Positions 29,920 through 42,003 of a stretch of DNA of 64,000 nt are shown piece after piece; the first letter of the stretch is position 1, and each line of letters opens with the position of its first letter. This stretch comes from Isochrysis galbana (Eukaryota > Haptophyta > Isochrysidales > Isochrysidaceae): positions 2,263,370 to 2,327,369 of the forward strand of contig CM030943.1 of assembly GCA_018136815.1 (NCBI GenBank), given 5' to 3'. Under the pieces are notes generated by a model. That model was not told the origin of the DNA. It saw only the letters and a program-made list of their open reading frames with translations, and did no database searches. The translations under genes were made by a program, and so were the position numbers.

Positions 29920-31713
29920 TCATCGCAAGTAGAGATCTTTGGGATCGAACTTCACCTTCTCGCGTTTATAGTCGGCAGCTTGCTCCTCGAGCGCATCTAG
30001 ATCCATCCACGCACTCTCCATGTGCGCCTTGCCCAATGCGCCAGCCTGCAATCCAACGGGATATCGCCACCCGAGCAGTTCAGACCGACAGATGAGCATG
30101 ATGAACCGCAAGATAGTGGTGAAGGGCAGGGTTGGCGCTGTATTGCTGCACAAAGACCCCCCCTCCCCCCCCCACCCCGCTTCGCCCCTCATTTGAGCTA
30201 GTGAGGGCTGTTCCCTGGCGCTGCGCGCGCACCAGGTCGATATTGGCCTGAATTCCCTCTTTGTCGACATCTGTCGCCAGGCCGATCTTCGCCGCAGGGG
30301 AGCCGCCCCACACCTCGCCTGCCGGAACGCTCTTGCCGGCGGGAAGTAATGAGCCAGCCGTGAGCACAGCCCCGTCGCCGATTGAGGCACCGGCGCACAC
30401 CACTGCGCCCATCCCAACCGATGCATCATTGCCGATGGTGCAGCCCGTCAAGCGCGCCCCCGCGCCAATAAGGCTACGGTCGCCCACACGCGAGCCAATG
30501 ACGCATGCCCGCTCTTGCACCACGGAGCCGGCGCCGATTGAGGCCGGTGCCTTGCCGTCGCCGCGAATCACGGAGGCGTACCATGCAGAGGCGCCGTCAC
30601 CTGGCAGAGGGGTAATGGCGGTGGGACACAGTAGTCAGGGGCATTGGCCTCGTCGAAAGTCAGAGGGCAGATGCTGAGACTAGCGTACCGATAGTGACGG
30701 CGCCAACTAAGTTGGAAGAAGGAGCGACAAATCCTGCAGCTGAGACCTTGGGCGACTGCCCGGAAACCTTGACGGCTGTGCAAGGCATGGGCACTGTGCG
30801 GGAGTGGGGAGAGGGTTCTCAAAATACTTCCGTCGGCAAGGAGAGCGGGCATGTCTATCGCGCTGCGTGGGCGGAGATGTCGCATAACGCAGATGCAGGC
30901 GCGGGCGGCATACGTTTGTCATGATGCGCGCAATCTCCCTGTAGCGCGACGCCTGCGAGCAAAGCGTGGATGACGAGTGAGACGGGAGCAAGTCAAGAGC
31001 CCCGAGTGTATTCCAGTACACCCACCGACCACTGCCTTTTGCCGCGCAATGGCCTCCTCTCCCGCGCCTGAACCCCAAAGAGCTCGCCTGCGCAGGTGGC
31101 ACCCGCCGTTCCACCCAACTTTTTTCCGGCATTTCTCTTGCTCTCTGCCCCCATCCTGCCCTCCGCCTCTGCCTGGACGGTCCAGAGCCGACCGGATCTG
31201 CCTCGCGTTGCAACTCGAGGACCGGCGCGATCTCTGCAGACAGACCTCCTCCACCTCTCCTTGCCGCCCTGTCGATCCCTCCCCCCCGCCTTGCCCCAGG
31301 CCCATCCCGCTCCCCTCCCCTTCCCCCCCCCCCCCTTCTCTGTTCTTCCACAGTCGCCGCCAGGCACCCCTCCCCTCTCCTGTCTTTTGTTTTCCCTTCC
31401 CCTCGATCTTTCCCAGCCTTCCGCCCCCGCCCCCCCCGCCCCCGCCCCTCTCGCCCCCACCCCCCCTCTCCCCCCCCTCCCCCCAAACTCCCCCAACTCC
31501 TCCCCCCCCCCTCTCTCGACCTCTCTCCCCCCCCCTCCCCCCCTTTCAGAATTCCTCCCTGCTCCTCCAGGCAAGGCGGCCGAGCTCTCCTGCAGCGTCG
31601 ATCGAGCGGCCGACCTGGCGGATGGCCGTGCCGATGGCGTGCCACACGCTAGCCGGACCCGGCGGCCGTGACGCCCACGCCAGGTTCTGGCGGACAAAGG
31701 CTGGCACCGACAT
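29920..31713 (-). CDS. Gamma-carbonic-anhydrase-like protein, zinc ligands lost
   Basis: The resolved 3' exons are ..-30689, 30600-30233 and 30045-29920, all in phase with GT-AG introns. They encode KVSAAGFVAPSSNLVGAVTI, DGASAWYASVIRGDG, the hexapeptide-repeat left-handed beta helix (IGAGSVVQERACVIG, CTIGNDASVGMGAVV) and VPAGEVWGGSPAAKI, then a C-terminal helix. The first exon (ATG 31713) reads VWHAIGTAIRQVGRSIDAAG, matching the N-terminal helix of mitochondrial gamma-CAs. The link between 31560 and 30790 runs through G-rich DNA and is not resolved. The positions that carry zinc-binding histidines in active gamma-CAs (SLVHV and GHSAVLHGC in plants) read ACVIG and GAGARLTGC here, so all three ligands are absent. 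It is probably a structural subunit of mitochondrial complex I, as for the CAL proteins. Confidence 0.75.
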
Positions 31714-31715
31714 CG

Positions 31716-31716
<1 letters not shown>

Positions 31717-31767
<51 letters not shown>

Positions 31768-32030
31768 TCTCTTTCTGTATCTTCTCTCCTCTCTCTCCCT
31801 CCCTCCTTCTCCCTCTCGCCTTCTGTCTCTGTCTCTCTCGCCCACCTCCATTCTCTCTCTCTCTCTCTCCACTACCGTCTCTCTCCCTCCCTCTCATCTC
31901 CCTCTCCCCCTCTTTCTTTCACCTCCCTGCTCCCCCCTCTCCCCCTGCTCTCTCTCTCCCTCTCTCCCTCCCCCCCTCTCTCTCCCTCTCTCCCCCCCCT
32001 CTCTCTCCCTCTCGCTCGACATCTCTATCA
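31717..32030 (+). repeat. (CT)n microsatellite and CT-rich tract
   Basis: A pure CT run (31717-31762) is followed by CT/CCCTCT sequence up to about 32027. On the transcribed strand of the gamma-CA gene it forms a GA-rich leader just upstream of the ATG. Confidence 0.9.
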
Positions 32031-32117
32031 ATATAATGCTCACCCCCGAGCTTGTCTTGGTTACTTTTAAACCCCTCCATAAGAAGCCCGTATCCCCCCC
32101 CCCCACAGCTAAAACGC

Positions 32118-33600
32118 TAAAAAAAAATCTTCTTAAAAATTCCCGCTACGTACACGGCGTGAGGCAGCTTGCTAGTGTACCTCCCTACTACCCAACCTTA
32201 ACCCCTAAGCAACCCCCTTCCCCTTCCCCAGTTCCCTCTCTGGCGGAGAAGCTGGTTCCAGGGAGGCCGCGCGCGCTGCTTCGGCCGGGAGTTGGAGAGA
32301 AGGGGGTGGGAGATTGTGGCTCGTCTCTTGATCCAGATTCGGCTCGGGTTTTTCCTCATTAATATAGCGTGAGGTCCTTATTGGTATCCGGTGCGGTTCC
32401 TATGAAAAGATTGGGCTACCCTAGGTGATGTTTCTTATGTCCAGTCCTCTCGCCGCCTGCAAGAGGTCTTCTGATGCTCCTAGGTTGAAATCCTTGTCTA
32501 TAGTGTACAGGGGGCTTATCATTTTCCGGATATGTTTGTTGCTCGGGGCGTGTAGCCCCATGTTCTCGCGTTGTCTTTTTAGCCTTTGAAAGAAACCGAC
32601 CTTCGCCGTTACTAATAAGTGGTATCTCGTAAGGATCGCTCTCAAGATTGTTCTAACGGACCTACCGTCCGCGTTACCATATTGGATGTTATAAAAGTCC
32701 GTGAGGATGTATCTCCACGCCAAGATACCTAAGTACCCCGAGGAGGGATGCGGCCTGTCTACCTGGTAGCAAAAGAGACGTTGGGCTATCTCGGAGCCCG
32801 GCCTCAGATTTGTCCCCAGGAGCCCTTCTATGAATTCGAAGATGGGTGCCGTCGCGATGCACGTGGCTATGTGGGTGGAGCTCTCGGGGGCTATGCCACA
32901 AAAGCGGCACGTCGGATCGTCGGCGAACCGGTTCGCCGTGGCTATTCTCCTATGCAGGACGTGTTTGAAGTGCATATATGAGTCTCTCGGCGTTAAAAAG
33001 TTGTATTTGTATAGCTGAGATACTTGTTTCCATTTCCCGGAGATGTCCGGCAATCGTTTTTCCCACCTCAATGTGGATTTTTGTTTCTTCGTTTTTCTCA
33101 TTGCGAGAAACGCTTTGGTCAGCGCCTTGACGTTAACATCCTCTAGGGTTTTATTCGCGCCTTCGAACGTGTATTCTTGTGGTATCGGGTACGCCGTCTC
33201 GGCCGGACCGTCGTATGCTCGTCCCCATTTCAATGGGGTGCATAATTCTTCTGGTGATGGCTGTGGGTTGGCCCTTTCATAAATATGGGGTTCCCCCATC
33301 ACATTGAGCTTGACTACGTGATAGACTCCACTCCGGCGCAGATAATATCTGTGTTCTTTGTCCACCCGGATGTCTCCTAGGTCATGCGCATCCGGGTCTT
33401 CTGGGGGGCTAACTCTTGTTCTCCCGGAGTGGGGGGAGGAGACACCTCTTTCTTCCTAAGCAGGTTCATATATTCATTCGTGGCATCCGCCATTCTTGCT
33501 CTAGACCATTCGGCTATCTTCTCCCATGACTTTAGAAATGGACCTATCGAGATGTAGTTGCCCCTATGGCGTATCCATCTTTCTCCTTCCGGCCCCTTCT
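32118..33600 (-). mobile_element. LINE family L, 5'-truncated copy (ORF2 C-terminal half)
   Basis: On the minus strand a 314-codon frame (33365-32421) encodes the C-terminal part of ORF2: KEHRYYLRRSGVYHVVKLNV, WGRAYDGPAETAYPIPQEYT, RWEKRLPDISGKWKQVSQLY, a C-x2-C...H-x4-C zinc knuckle in CRFCGIAPESSTHIATCIA, and GLHAPSNKHIRKMISPLY. One frameshift separates it from upstream coding sequence (WSRARMADATNEYMNLLRKK, about 33500). The 3' UTR and T-run end at 32118 match the copy at 16.7 kb. The RT domain is missing. It forms an inverted pair with the next feature. Confidence 0.85.
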
Positions 33601-33780
33601 CTCCAACTCCTGGCCGAAGCAGCGCGCGCGGCCTCCCCGGAACCAGATTCTCCGCTAACGAGGGAACTGGGGAAGGGGGAGGGGGTTGTTAGGGGTTAAG
33701 GTTGGGTAGTAGGGAGGTACACAAGCACACTGCCTCACGCCGCACACGTAGCGGGGTTTTTTAAGAAGATTTTTTTTAAG
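33590..33780 (+). mobile_element. LINE family L, solo 3' end
   Basis: About 190 bases of the L 3' UTR, in the opposite orientation to the copy immediately to its left, end in TTTTTTAAGAAGATTTTTTTT. It is directly followed by the 5' leader of element X. Confidence 0.85.
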
Positions 33781-34452
33781 GGTTTTCGAAAGATTCCCTC
33801 CTTATTCCTGTGCGTAACTGTCGCCCCGTCAGATCGTCCGTCGCCCCGTCGCTCTCTTGTCGGCATTCTCTTCCTTGTTCGGTCTGTCAGCAGGTTCCTG
33901 TGCGTTCCGTGATAAGGATACGTTAGTGTGGAGAGTGTTGACGTGAGTGTAGTGTCATCTCGTCGGTCCATCGGCCGCTAACCGTCTGTCGTCTGTCGTT
34001 CTTCGTTCGTCGCTCTCGTTCTCGTTCTCGTTCCCGTTCTCGTCCCTCGTTCTCAACACTACCTCAATACCAAACCTCACCAAGCCCTCAGCCCCAGCCT
34101 ATCCAACCCGATCCGCCCAGCCATGTCCGCTCCGTCGTCGCGCTCGCCCTCGCCCAAGCCCGTCCTCCCGCCTTTCTCTGTTGAGGAGGTGGTCCAGCCC
34201 GTCATTGGCCACCCCCCAACTTCCGCCGCGCCTCTCGCCGCTTCCCTTCCGTCCCTTCCGTTCCCATCTGAGACAGTGGTAACCTCGGATCCGTCAGGTG
34301 AAGAATCCAAGTCGACGCGTCCCGCGCCGGGCCCGCCAAAGGGGCCCAAAGGTGTCGTTCCGTCAATTGTGGGACATGAGTCGAATTGAGCGATCGAATG
34401 TCCACAGTGGTATACAGAGCGTTATTTTAAAATTAAATGTAGACTAGCGTAA
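33781..34452 (+). mobile_element. Element X, 5' leader, ORF start and 3' segment
   Basis: The leader starts AAGGGTTTTCGAAAGATTCC and includes a TCTCGTTCTCGTTCTCGTTC simple repeat before the ATG (34123). The ORF start MSAPSSRSPSPKPVLPPFSV and EEVVQPVIGHPPTSAAP match other copies; it ends at a TGA after about 88 codons. The last part (34347-34452) recurs reversed at 58262-58370, so a 3' portion of X can be defined. Confidence 0.7.
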
Positions 34453-35147
34453 CATCCTTCGCCAGGGCTCGCCCCACCGACGCCACTCTAACTACCCCCC
34501 GCACACAACGCCCCACGTCAGAGGGCGGGGTGTGGATGAATGCCACGGGATGTGCCTATTGCGCATTCCGCCCTACGCCACCGGACACCGACACAGGTCG
34601 CCCCGACCACCTAGATAACTGGCGCTATGGCACTGCCATTGCCCTTCGTGGGGCGGGAGGGGGTCGTTCCGAGGGGGGAGGCGGCTGGCGGGGCAGGTAG
34701 GGGGGGACCTTGGGGAATCCTTGGACACCCAGGGGAGGTGGAAAATAGTGGTTAAAATGAGTGAGTGACCGAGCTGTGAGTGTGGAGGGTGGAGGGAGGG
34801 GTGCTCCGGCTAGCGCAGGTAGAAAGCTAGGCTGAAGAGCTGGGTGGCATAAGGGGGAAGGGTGCTTGCGCTTGCCGCGGCAGGGAGTCCTGTCTTGAGT
34901 GAGCGCTAGTCCCGTTCCTTTGCCGCGCCGCAACCCATAAAAATTTGTTAAAAATTAGGTATGTAGCCATGAATCTTCAAATGCTTTTTTTTCACAAGAC
35001 GTCGGTATGCCCACGCCCCTATCGGCCGAGGTCGCCGCCAAGAGCTGTATGCCGCCTGCCGATAGCGAGCCGAGCCCTCAGATTCCACAGACAGAATGGC
35101 CATCATCGTGGTCAAGGACCACGTCCTTTGCGCAGTGCACTGCCGGC
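34453..35147. other. No gene; shared repeat at 34693-34775
   Basis: Bases 34693-34775 match 20409-20525. The remainder is GC-rich spacer and the 3' flank of the large coiled-coil gene. Confidence 0.5.
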
Positions 35148-38100
35148 TTACCGTTTGGGGCTTTCTGACTCCTCCGGAACAATTTCCTCGTCAATCTCGC
35201 TCGTCGTGACCTGGACATGGCAAGCACCGGCTTCATACATCTCATCGGCGATCGAGCTCACGGATCCATCCCCGAACATTTCGGCCGACGAGTCGTCAAG
35301 GTTGGCTCCGTGCATTGCTTGAGGGACGTTGAGGATGCCTGGCGGCTTGGACAACGAGACGGCGCTGGAGGCATCGCTTGATAGGCTGTCACGCCCGCTC
35401 GCTTGCTCTTTGTCTGCAGCGTGCGAGGCGCGTACAGAGACGAAGCCGTACCCAAAGCCGGCTTCCAGTCCCTGACTGGGGCCGCCGCTGCTGCGCCTAA
35501 GATCGTACGACGACGTAGTGTCTCCTGACATGCCGCGCATGTGGTTAAGATACTGGTTCAGGAGCGCGTCCAGGGCCGGGTCGGAGCCCTCCCCGCCGTG
35601 ACCATCGCCGCACTGAAGAGCCGTTCCATCGTCGCGAGACAGTGGAGGAGACACGGCTCCGTCGTCGTCGTCCGAGCGGCCGCTCTCCCCGCTCCTTCGT
35701 GCATCCTCGTCATCTTCTCCGTACCGATAGGAGTTTTCGTCCCAAGACGTGTAGCCGGGCTCGCTTTGTAGCACGACCTCGGCGTGGAGATTTTCGGAAA
35801 CGCTCGACTCCATGTGACGGGCTAGCGTGCCGGCCGTGGATGCCCTTGCATTCTCACAAGCCCCTTGGCGCCCGTTGGCGGACGCGTGCCGGGATGCGTC
35901 GCGCGATATGCCATCAGCTGCGGCATTGCCGGCGGCGCTGTGTCGATTACCATGCCGCCTAGCGGCCCGACGCCCGATGGAGTTCCGCCGGTGACGCGCC
36001 TCGACCTCGCCGCCTCCGACAGCGTCGTCCTCCGACGCGGCAATAGGGTGCGTCGTGTCGGTCTTCATTTTGCCATGCACACCGTGCATGCCGTGCGACT
36101 CGTCATATTCATCTTCCCTCCCATATCCATCGCCCTCATGCCATCGCGTTGAGTTGGCACGCGAGCAGCCATCCCCCGAAAAGGCGTCATACGGCCCCTC
36201 GTTGAGATGCCATCCGCGCTTAGGCTCGACGCAGCCAAGAGGTGGTGCCAACGAACGCTGGTGTTGCGACGGCGCACCCACAGCTGCAACCGCCTTGGCG
36301 TGCGCAATGCTCATCTCGCGCATGCGCTGGTGGACCTGCGTTGGTGGATTAGGGGTTGGGAACGGTGATCCGGCCAGCCTGCACGCATCGGGGCAAGGCG
36401 ACATGCGACTGCGATGGAGCGGCACACCTCTTCGACGCGCGCTTCACACTCCTTCCACGTGGCCTCAGCATCCTCATCCGCCCGCTGTGCTTGGGCTTCG
36501 GCCTCTGCGACGAGCACGCGGCACTCGGCGTGGACGCGCGCGATCTCCGCCTGTGCCTCGGCCGCGTGAGACTCGGCCGTTGCCTCGGCCCGGGCGAGCT
36601 TCTCCCTCAGCTCAGCTGCACACGCCTCTGCTGCGGCCTTTGCCTCGATGCTCGCATGGGCTGCTGCCTGAGCAGACGCTTCGGCTACCGCCGCCGCAAG
36701 CCGAGCCTCCCACTCTTGGGCGACTGTTGCCAGACGCGCCGCCGACGCCGCCTCTGCGGCTGCCTCTGCAGTGGCGCGCTGCTGACTGCGCTGCAATTCG
36801 GTGGCGAGCGCCTCAGCCAGTGCTGCCGAACGTTCACGCTCGGCTTGCAGCAGCTGCGAGAGCTGCTCAGAGAGGGCGGAGAGGTACTCGGGCGCGTCGG
36901 GTTGCGGCAAGGGGGGCAGCGCGGCGGGTGGAGGGACCAACAGTGCCGAGTAGGACGGCGCCGATGCCGACGCTGAGGTCGGCGCCTGTGGCGAGGATGC
37001 AATAGCGGCGCTGCTCGCAGGCCGACCCCCATAGAGCAAGCTCGCCGCACCGTCAGAGCCTTCGAAGTCGCGGGTGCGGTCAGGGTGAATGCGCTTGCCG
37101 CCACGGGCTCCGCCCCCAATTGCTGCAGTGCCCCCGGCCGCCACATGATTGCTCCCCTCGGCCGACCCCGCATCGGCATCCCGAGCGTCGCCCCACCATG
37201 GTTCAATCTCCTCCAAGGCGCGCTGCCGCCTCGCTGCCTCCTTGCGAGCGCGCGCCTCTTCCATCTGCAGGCGCAGCTCAGCCGCATATGCGGCCTTTCT
37301 CGAACGGTCGGAGGACTTGTCACTGCCGCGGCTTCCGTGTGTTGGCTGGGCGGAGATGGCAAAGGCGGCGGCAGCGCCCGAGCCGCCAACGCCAGAAGTG
37401 CCAACACCAGAAGTTGGTCGGGCCGGCGGCAACCATTGCCATGAGGACTGTCCGCCGACGGCAGGAGCGAGCGACTGCCCGTATCGATCGGTGGGTTCCG
37501 TGAGCGGGGCACACAACGCGGCGGTCGAGTGGACTGGAAAGCCGGCCACTGGCTGTGAGGCGAGAGGCGGAGCATCAGTCGGTGCCCCCTTGGCTGCGAC
37601 CGTTGGCTGAAGAGGCCACACAGGCGTATAAGCGTAGCCGTGCACAGCCGGACAGGCCGACGGCGCGGCCGGCCCCGCGACGCCGCCTGGATATTGCGTG
37701 GACATAGCGGCATTCAGCACTGGCTGCTGTCCGGCGCTCAACGCATGAGGGGCTGACACGCATTCAGGCTCGACCAACTGATGCCCGCGCTCCGGCTGCT
37801 GTTTGTACGTGGGCTGCTGCGTCATCGCAGGCGCGGCCTCAGAGCAACTCCAGCCCCCGCCGTCGCGGCGCGCATCGGTGTCATTTGCAGCAGCTGTCGG
37901 GGCAACCTCGGGCGCGACGCTCGCTGGCTCGTGGCCCGAGGCCTCCTCATCACCGCCGTGCGACACAAGCCGCGCCCCTGACATGTTCCGCCCACCTGAG
38001 TGCAGCGCGGCGAGCCGCGAGCGCCCGCTGGCGGCCGGCGCGTTTGCACCGCCGCTCACGCTGCGCTGCTGTGACTGCGGGGGCGGTCGGCCACCACGCA

Positions 38101-38353
38101 CGACTGCACGCGCCTCTGGCGCTTTTGCCGCCGGAGCAGCGGCGGCGGGCGCCGTCGCATCACATGTGCCGGCCGCAGCGTCAAACGGCCCGAGGAGCGT
38201 TTGGAGGCGCGACGCCTGCTTGCGCGCGTCGGCGACTTTCATTTCGAGCTGCTGCGTATCGCGCTCCTCCCTGCTCTTGGGCTGCGTCTTGCGCCCGACA
38301 GAGATGCCCAGCGCTTTGTGCGGTCCGGCTGACGGTGTGCGCTGGCCGGGCAT
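35148..38353 (-). CDS. Large coiled-coil protein, CSPP-like motif
   Basis: Two exons (38353-36428 and 36335-35148, 92-nt GT-AG intron) give 1037 residues. Residues 1-330 are low-complexity Ala/Pro/Ser/Gln. Near 350 a charged helix reads RKAAYAAELRLQMEEARARK and continues EAARRQRALEEIEPWW, similar in style to the K-x2-Y-x2-E-L-x3-M-x2-E motif of centrosomal or ciliary CSPP-type proteins. A long Ala/Glu coiled coil spans about 500-640, up to the splice. The second exon starts VHQRMREMSIAHAKAVAAVG and then is acidic and Ser-rich with conserved-looking NPxxx-free segments, ending EIDEEIVPEESESPKR. A ciliary or cytoskeletal role would match the jouberin gene nearby, but this is inference. The ATG follows a CAG and an additional upstream exon is possible. 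Confidence 0.65.
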
Positions 38354-38439
38354 GCGCTGCGCAGGCCTTCGTGCGCGGTTCTGCGCGAGGGGGGACAGAG
38401 CAGCGATGAGAAGCGGGAGGGCTGAGCAGGGACACGAAG

Positions 38440-39062
38440 ATGCGGTGGGCGAGGCGCGCGCGCGAGGAGCTCTCCGTCTTCTCCGTCTACCCTTTCCCCC
38501 GCCCCGCTCTCCTTTCTCGCCTCTCCCCCAACCTCTCCTCTTCTCTCGCTACCTCTCTCGGCCTCTCACTCTTCTGCCCTCCCCTCCCCTCCCCTTGCTC
38601 TTCCCACGGTCGCGCTCGCGCGTGCTGCTCCGACTCGATCTACAGCCACCTCTCCCTCCCCTCCCGTCGCTCTCTTCCTCCTTCTCTTCCATCCCTCTCC
38701 TCCCCCCCTCCCCGCTCCCCCCTCCCCCCCCTCCCCGCATCCTCTCCTCTCCCTCTCCTCTCCCTCTCCTCTCCTCTCCTCTCCTCTCCACCCCTCCCCT
38801 CCCTTCCCTCCCTCCCGTTCCCTTGGCGCGCCCGTAGTCCTCCCACAGCGCTCTCCTGCGCGCCGGCGGCGGCGGCGGGGTCAGACAGACGAGAAGAGCC
38901 CATCGCTCTCTCCCTCTCTCTCCCTCTCTCTCTCTCCCTCTCTCCCTCTCTCTCCCTGCCGTTCACTCTACTCTATATGCTCTACTCTACTCTAGGAGTT
39001 CCCTAGATAGTAGAGCTAGAGTAGTGTACTCTACGAGTAGAGGGAGTAGAGAGCAGAGTAGT
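38440..39062. promoter_or_regulatory. CT-rich region and CTACTCT/AGAGTAG cluster upstream of coiled-coil gene
   Basis: Bases 38500-38955 are CT-rich on the plus strand. Bases 38963-39062 hold about ten CTACTCT or AGAGTAG words in both orientations around a CCCTAG centre, the densest of three such clusters in the window. Large plus-strand frames across 38440-39000 are compositional. Confidence 0.35.
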
Positions 39063-39734
39063 GATTAGAGCTCTACAGATTACAAGAACTCTGAAACACT
39101 GGTCTTTTGTTTGTAGTGAGTTTTGTAATAGAGTATCGTCCTCATGTCCATAGTGCGCGCGCGCGACACCTCCGCAGCTAGAGCCTCTCACCGGCCTCCC
39201 ATCTTCTCATCTTGGCCGCCTCACCTCACTCTCACTCTCACCCCTCACCCGGGGACCCGGGGCCTAGCCGGCTAGCCGGGAAACACGGAAACACAGGCAG
39301 GGCTTCTCCAAACACATGAAACACAGTCTGTGTTTGGGTTTCGTAGAAACACAGCCAAACACAATCCCAAACACAGAGGGGGAGCGGGGAGCGGGGGGCC
39401 TCTGCCTCTACCTCTATCTATATAACTCTCTCTATCTAGGTATAGTACATAGTACATAGTACATAGTATAAAAGTATATGTTATACTACCTCCGTTCCAA
39501 AACTGAGATGCCTCGCACGCTTTGGGTTGAATGGAAGGGCCACAAACTTCAACTAGGGGCTCCATCAAAGGTATGGTGTTGGGGAGGGTACATTGGGGCT
39601 TACCATAAGCCCGGATGCCGGATGGGCCGTCAGGCTGATATCAGGTCCTAACATCATGATATCAAGTCCTCTAGACCTGATACCTGATACTAAGGCTTGT
39701 AGGCTACAAATACTATTAAAAATCAAACTAATAT
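39063..39734. other. Repeat-rich spacer
   Basis: This holds AAACACAG-type short repeats (39280-39380), a triple AGTACAT repeat (39444-39465), then TACTACCTCCGTTCCAAAAC at 39483, which resembles one end of a Stowaway/mariner MITE; no second end was found. No gene seen. Confidence 0.4.
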
Positions 39735-39982
39735 TAAAATGACCTTGGCGCGAACTGAGAGAAAGGGCGCCCCGCGCCCCGCCTGCTTGCCCCCCGCGCC
39801 CCGCTTGCCGCCTGCGCCCCCCAGCGCCGGCATGTCGAACACGCGATGACTACTGACTCGTAGGCAGAGGGCCGTTCGATCGAGCCGGCAGCTGACGCGG
39901 CCGTAAAAGAGTCGTTGGTTGTTGCTTGCGGGAATATATCTGAGAGGTCATAGTAGAAGTCGGGTCTGACAGTGTCTGCCAT
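39735..39982 (-). CDS. Small ORF, unknown, possibly LTR-element ORF start
   Basis: An 82-codon ORF from a true ATG. Its first 50 residues (MADTVRPDFYYDLSDIFPQA and SIERPSAYESVV) look protein-like; the rest is Arg/Gly/Ala. The ORF breaks off where the sequence becomes AT-rich at 39730. Its upstream region on the minus strand (39983-40500) is a long leader, beginning near TGTCGTATTCCATACGA (about 40496), that could be an LTR plus untranslated region. Only one such segment is present, so LTR status is unproven. Confidence 0.35.
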
Positions 39983-40980
39983 CGAGTGCTGAGGACGAAG
40001 AGGGAGACAGAGGTTCGGAGGCTCGCAACGCGCGGCGTTGGAGGGTAGGGCCGAGGCTAGCTAGCGAGCTAGTGGAAGAGAGAGAATGAGAATGAGAGCT
40101 TCTTAGGTCCAAGGTAGACACGAGGGACTACAACGCAGGGACTCAAAAAGATCCCGAGACACGGACACACACGAACTAAACCAAACAGGGCGAAAACTAA
40201 CCACACCCAAGACGGACTGCCAAGCGTCGGTACCAAGGCAACTTATCGGCGTACCGACATGCGACAGAGAAGTCGGAACAACGAGGGCAGACCTCGCTGG
40301 GGAGCTACCACCGATACACGAAGAGAAGACAGAAGACTACAACCGATGCACGAAGAGAAGACAGAAGACTGTCAGGGAACGTTTGATGACATCAAAAGAA
40401 AGTAAAAGAAGGGGTGGAATGTCGCCGACGAGACCTTGAGGCTTAAAATAACCCACCGGTTAGAAGTAAAAGTCTGTCATCGTATGGAATACGACACTCC
40501 CCGACTAAATTCGAGTCGTCTCGACGAGCGGCATGGAAGGAGAACAAAGCAACCGAAATAGAAGAAATCCAGAATTAGAACAACGAGGCGAGAGAAACCC
40601 AAGATAACCGAGAAACCAAACATTGAAGGCGACGCTGAAAATAGAAGACGAGAGCACCCGTGGGCCCTTTGAGCACAAATTCGGAAGCTTGACGCGGCAA
40701 CCTATTTGTACGCATCGTCCCACCCATTTCTCCCTTTTACAGGAGTTTTGCTCGGGCGTTGCGGTGGGTGCAACCGCAGACGACACGCGTCTCATCTCCT
40801 GCAAACAACGGCGATCGACGAAGAAAGAGGAACAATCTGCAACAACAACGAAAGGGAGGGAATGATTCCGAAGACACGCGAAATTCAGTGAAGCGCGATC
40901 TCCGACAACCCTATTATTGGAGTCAAAGAGAGAAGTCACAGAGGGGGAAGGGGGAAAGGCCGCGGACTGAGCGTCGAGCG
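39983..40980. other. Putative LTR-like and leader region
   Basis: This includes two near-identical 27-base direct repeats (CACGAAGAGAAGACAGAAGA, at about 40317 and 40351). Bases 40797-40980 are the leader shared with the coiled-coil gene copy at 7320-7521. Confidence 0.4.
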
Positions 40981-42003
40981 ATGGCAGCGAAGAACGGATC
41001 CATGATGACCGAGGAGGAGGTCGACCGTCGCCGCACCGAGCTCCGCAAGTACCTGTCGGAGGCGCGTGGCGGCTACGTGACGAAGGGAGGCGTGAAGCGG
41101 ACATTCTGTCCGTGGGAGGTCGTCTCAGACGACGTCTGCGCTCGCCGAGCTGTGAGCAAGAAGGCCGGGTGCAGCGGGCGATCAAGATGGCCAAGATGAT
41201 GAAGAGCCCGACGGGCAACGCCAACGCGGAGTTGACCGAGGCGGAGACGATGGCGGCGGAGCTCGAGGCGATCAAGGGCCACAACGACTTCTTGGCGCGC
41301 ATGCTGACGGAGGTGACCAAGGAGCGCGACTCCCAGCATCACATGATCCACAAGCAGAATAAGGAGAAGCTCGAGATGGAGGATGAGATCACCGAGTGGC
41401 GCAAGAAGTTCGACGAGTGCCACACCATGTAAAAAAAAAATCTTCTTAAAATTCCCCGCTACGCGTGCGGCGTGAGGCAGTGTGCTAGTGTACCTCCCTA
41501 CTACCCAACCTTAACCCCTGACAACCCCCTCCCCCTTTCCCAGTTCCCTCTTTATCGGAGAAGCTGGTTCCGGGGAGGCCGCGCGCGCTGCTTCGGCCGG
41601 GAGTTGGAGAGAAGGGGGCTGGAGACTGTGATTCGTCCTTTATGCTAGTGTTAATTCAAGTTGCCTTCCATTGTATGTCGTGGGATCCTCATTGATATCC
41701 CCTGCGGTTTCTTCTAAGACGCGGTATTAAGTGCCTTAGGTGATGTTACGGATGTCTAGACCTCTCGCCGCCTGCAGGAGGTCTTCCGATGTTCCTAGGT
41801 TGAACTCCTTGTCCACCGTGTAGAGCGGACTTATCATTTTCTTAATGTGTTTGTTTCTCGGGGCGTGTAGCCCCATATTCTCTCGTTGTTTTTTCAGCCT
41901 CTGAAAGAACCCGACTTTCGCCGTTACTAATAGGTGGTATCTCGCAAGGATGGCTCTTAAGATCGACCTAACGGACCTGCCGTCCGCGTTGCCATATTGG
42001 ATG

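Noticed and set aside
30977-32362. 461-codon plus-strand ORF
   Set aside because: Pro/Ser/Leu string from C-runs and a CT microsatellite, antisense to the gamma-CA gene; no domain.
32118-33780. Twin-priming (5' inversion) of one LINE
   Set aside because: Both inverted halves carry the same 3' UTR and T-run end, so they are two insertions, not one inverted element.
39483-39510. Stowaway-like MITE
   Set aside because: Only one end resembling CTACCTCCGTTCC was found; no second inverted end within 1 kb.
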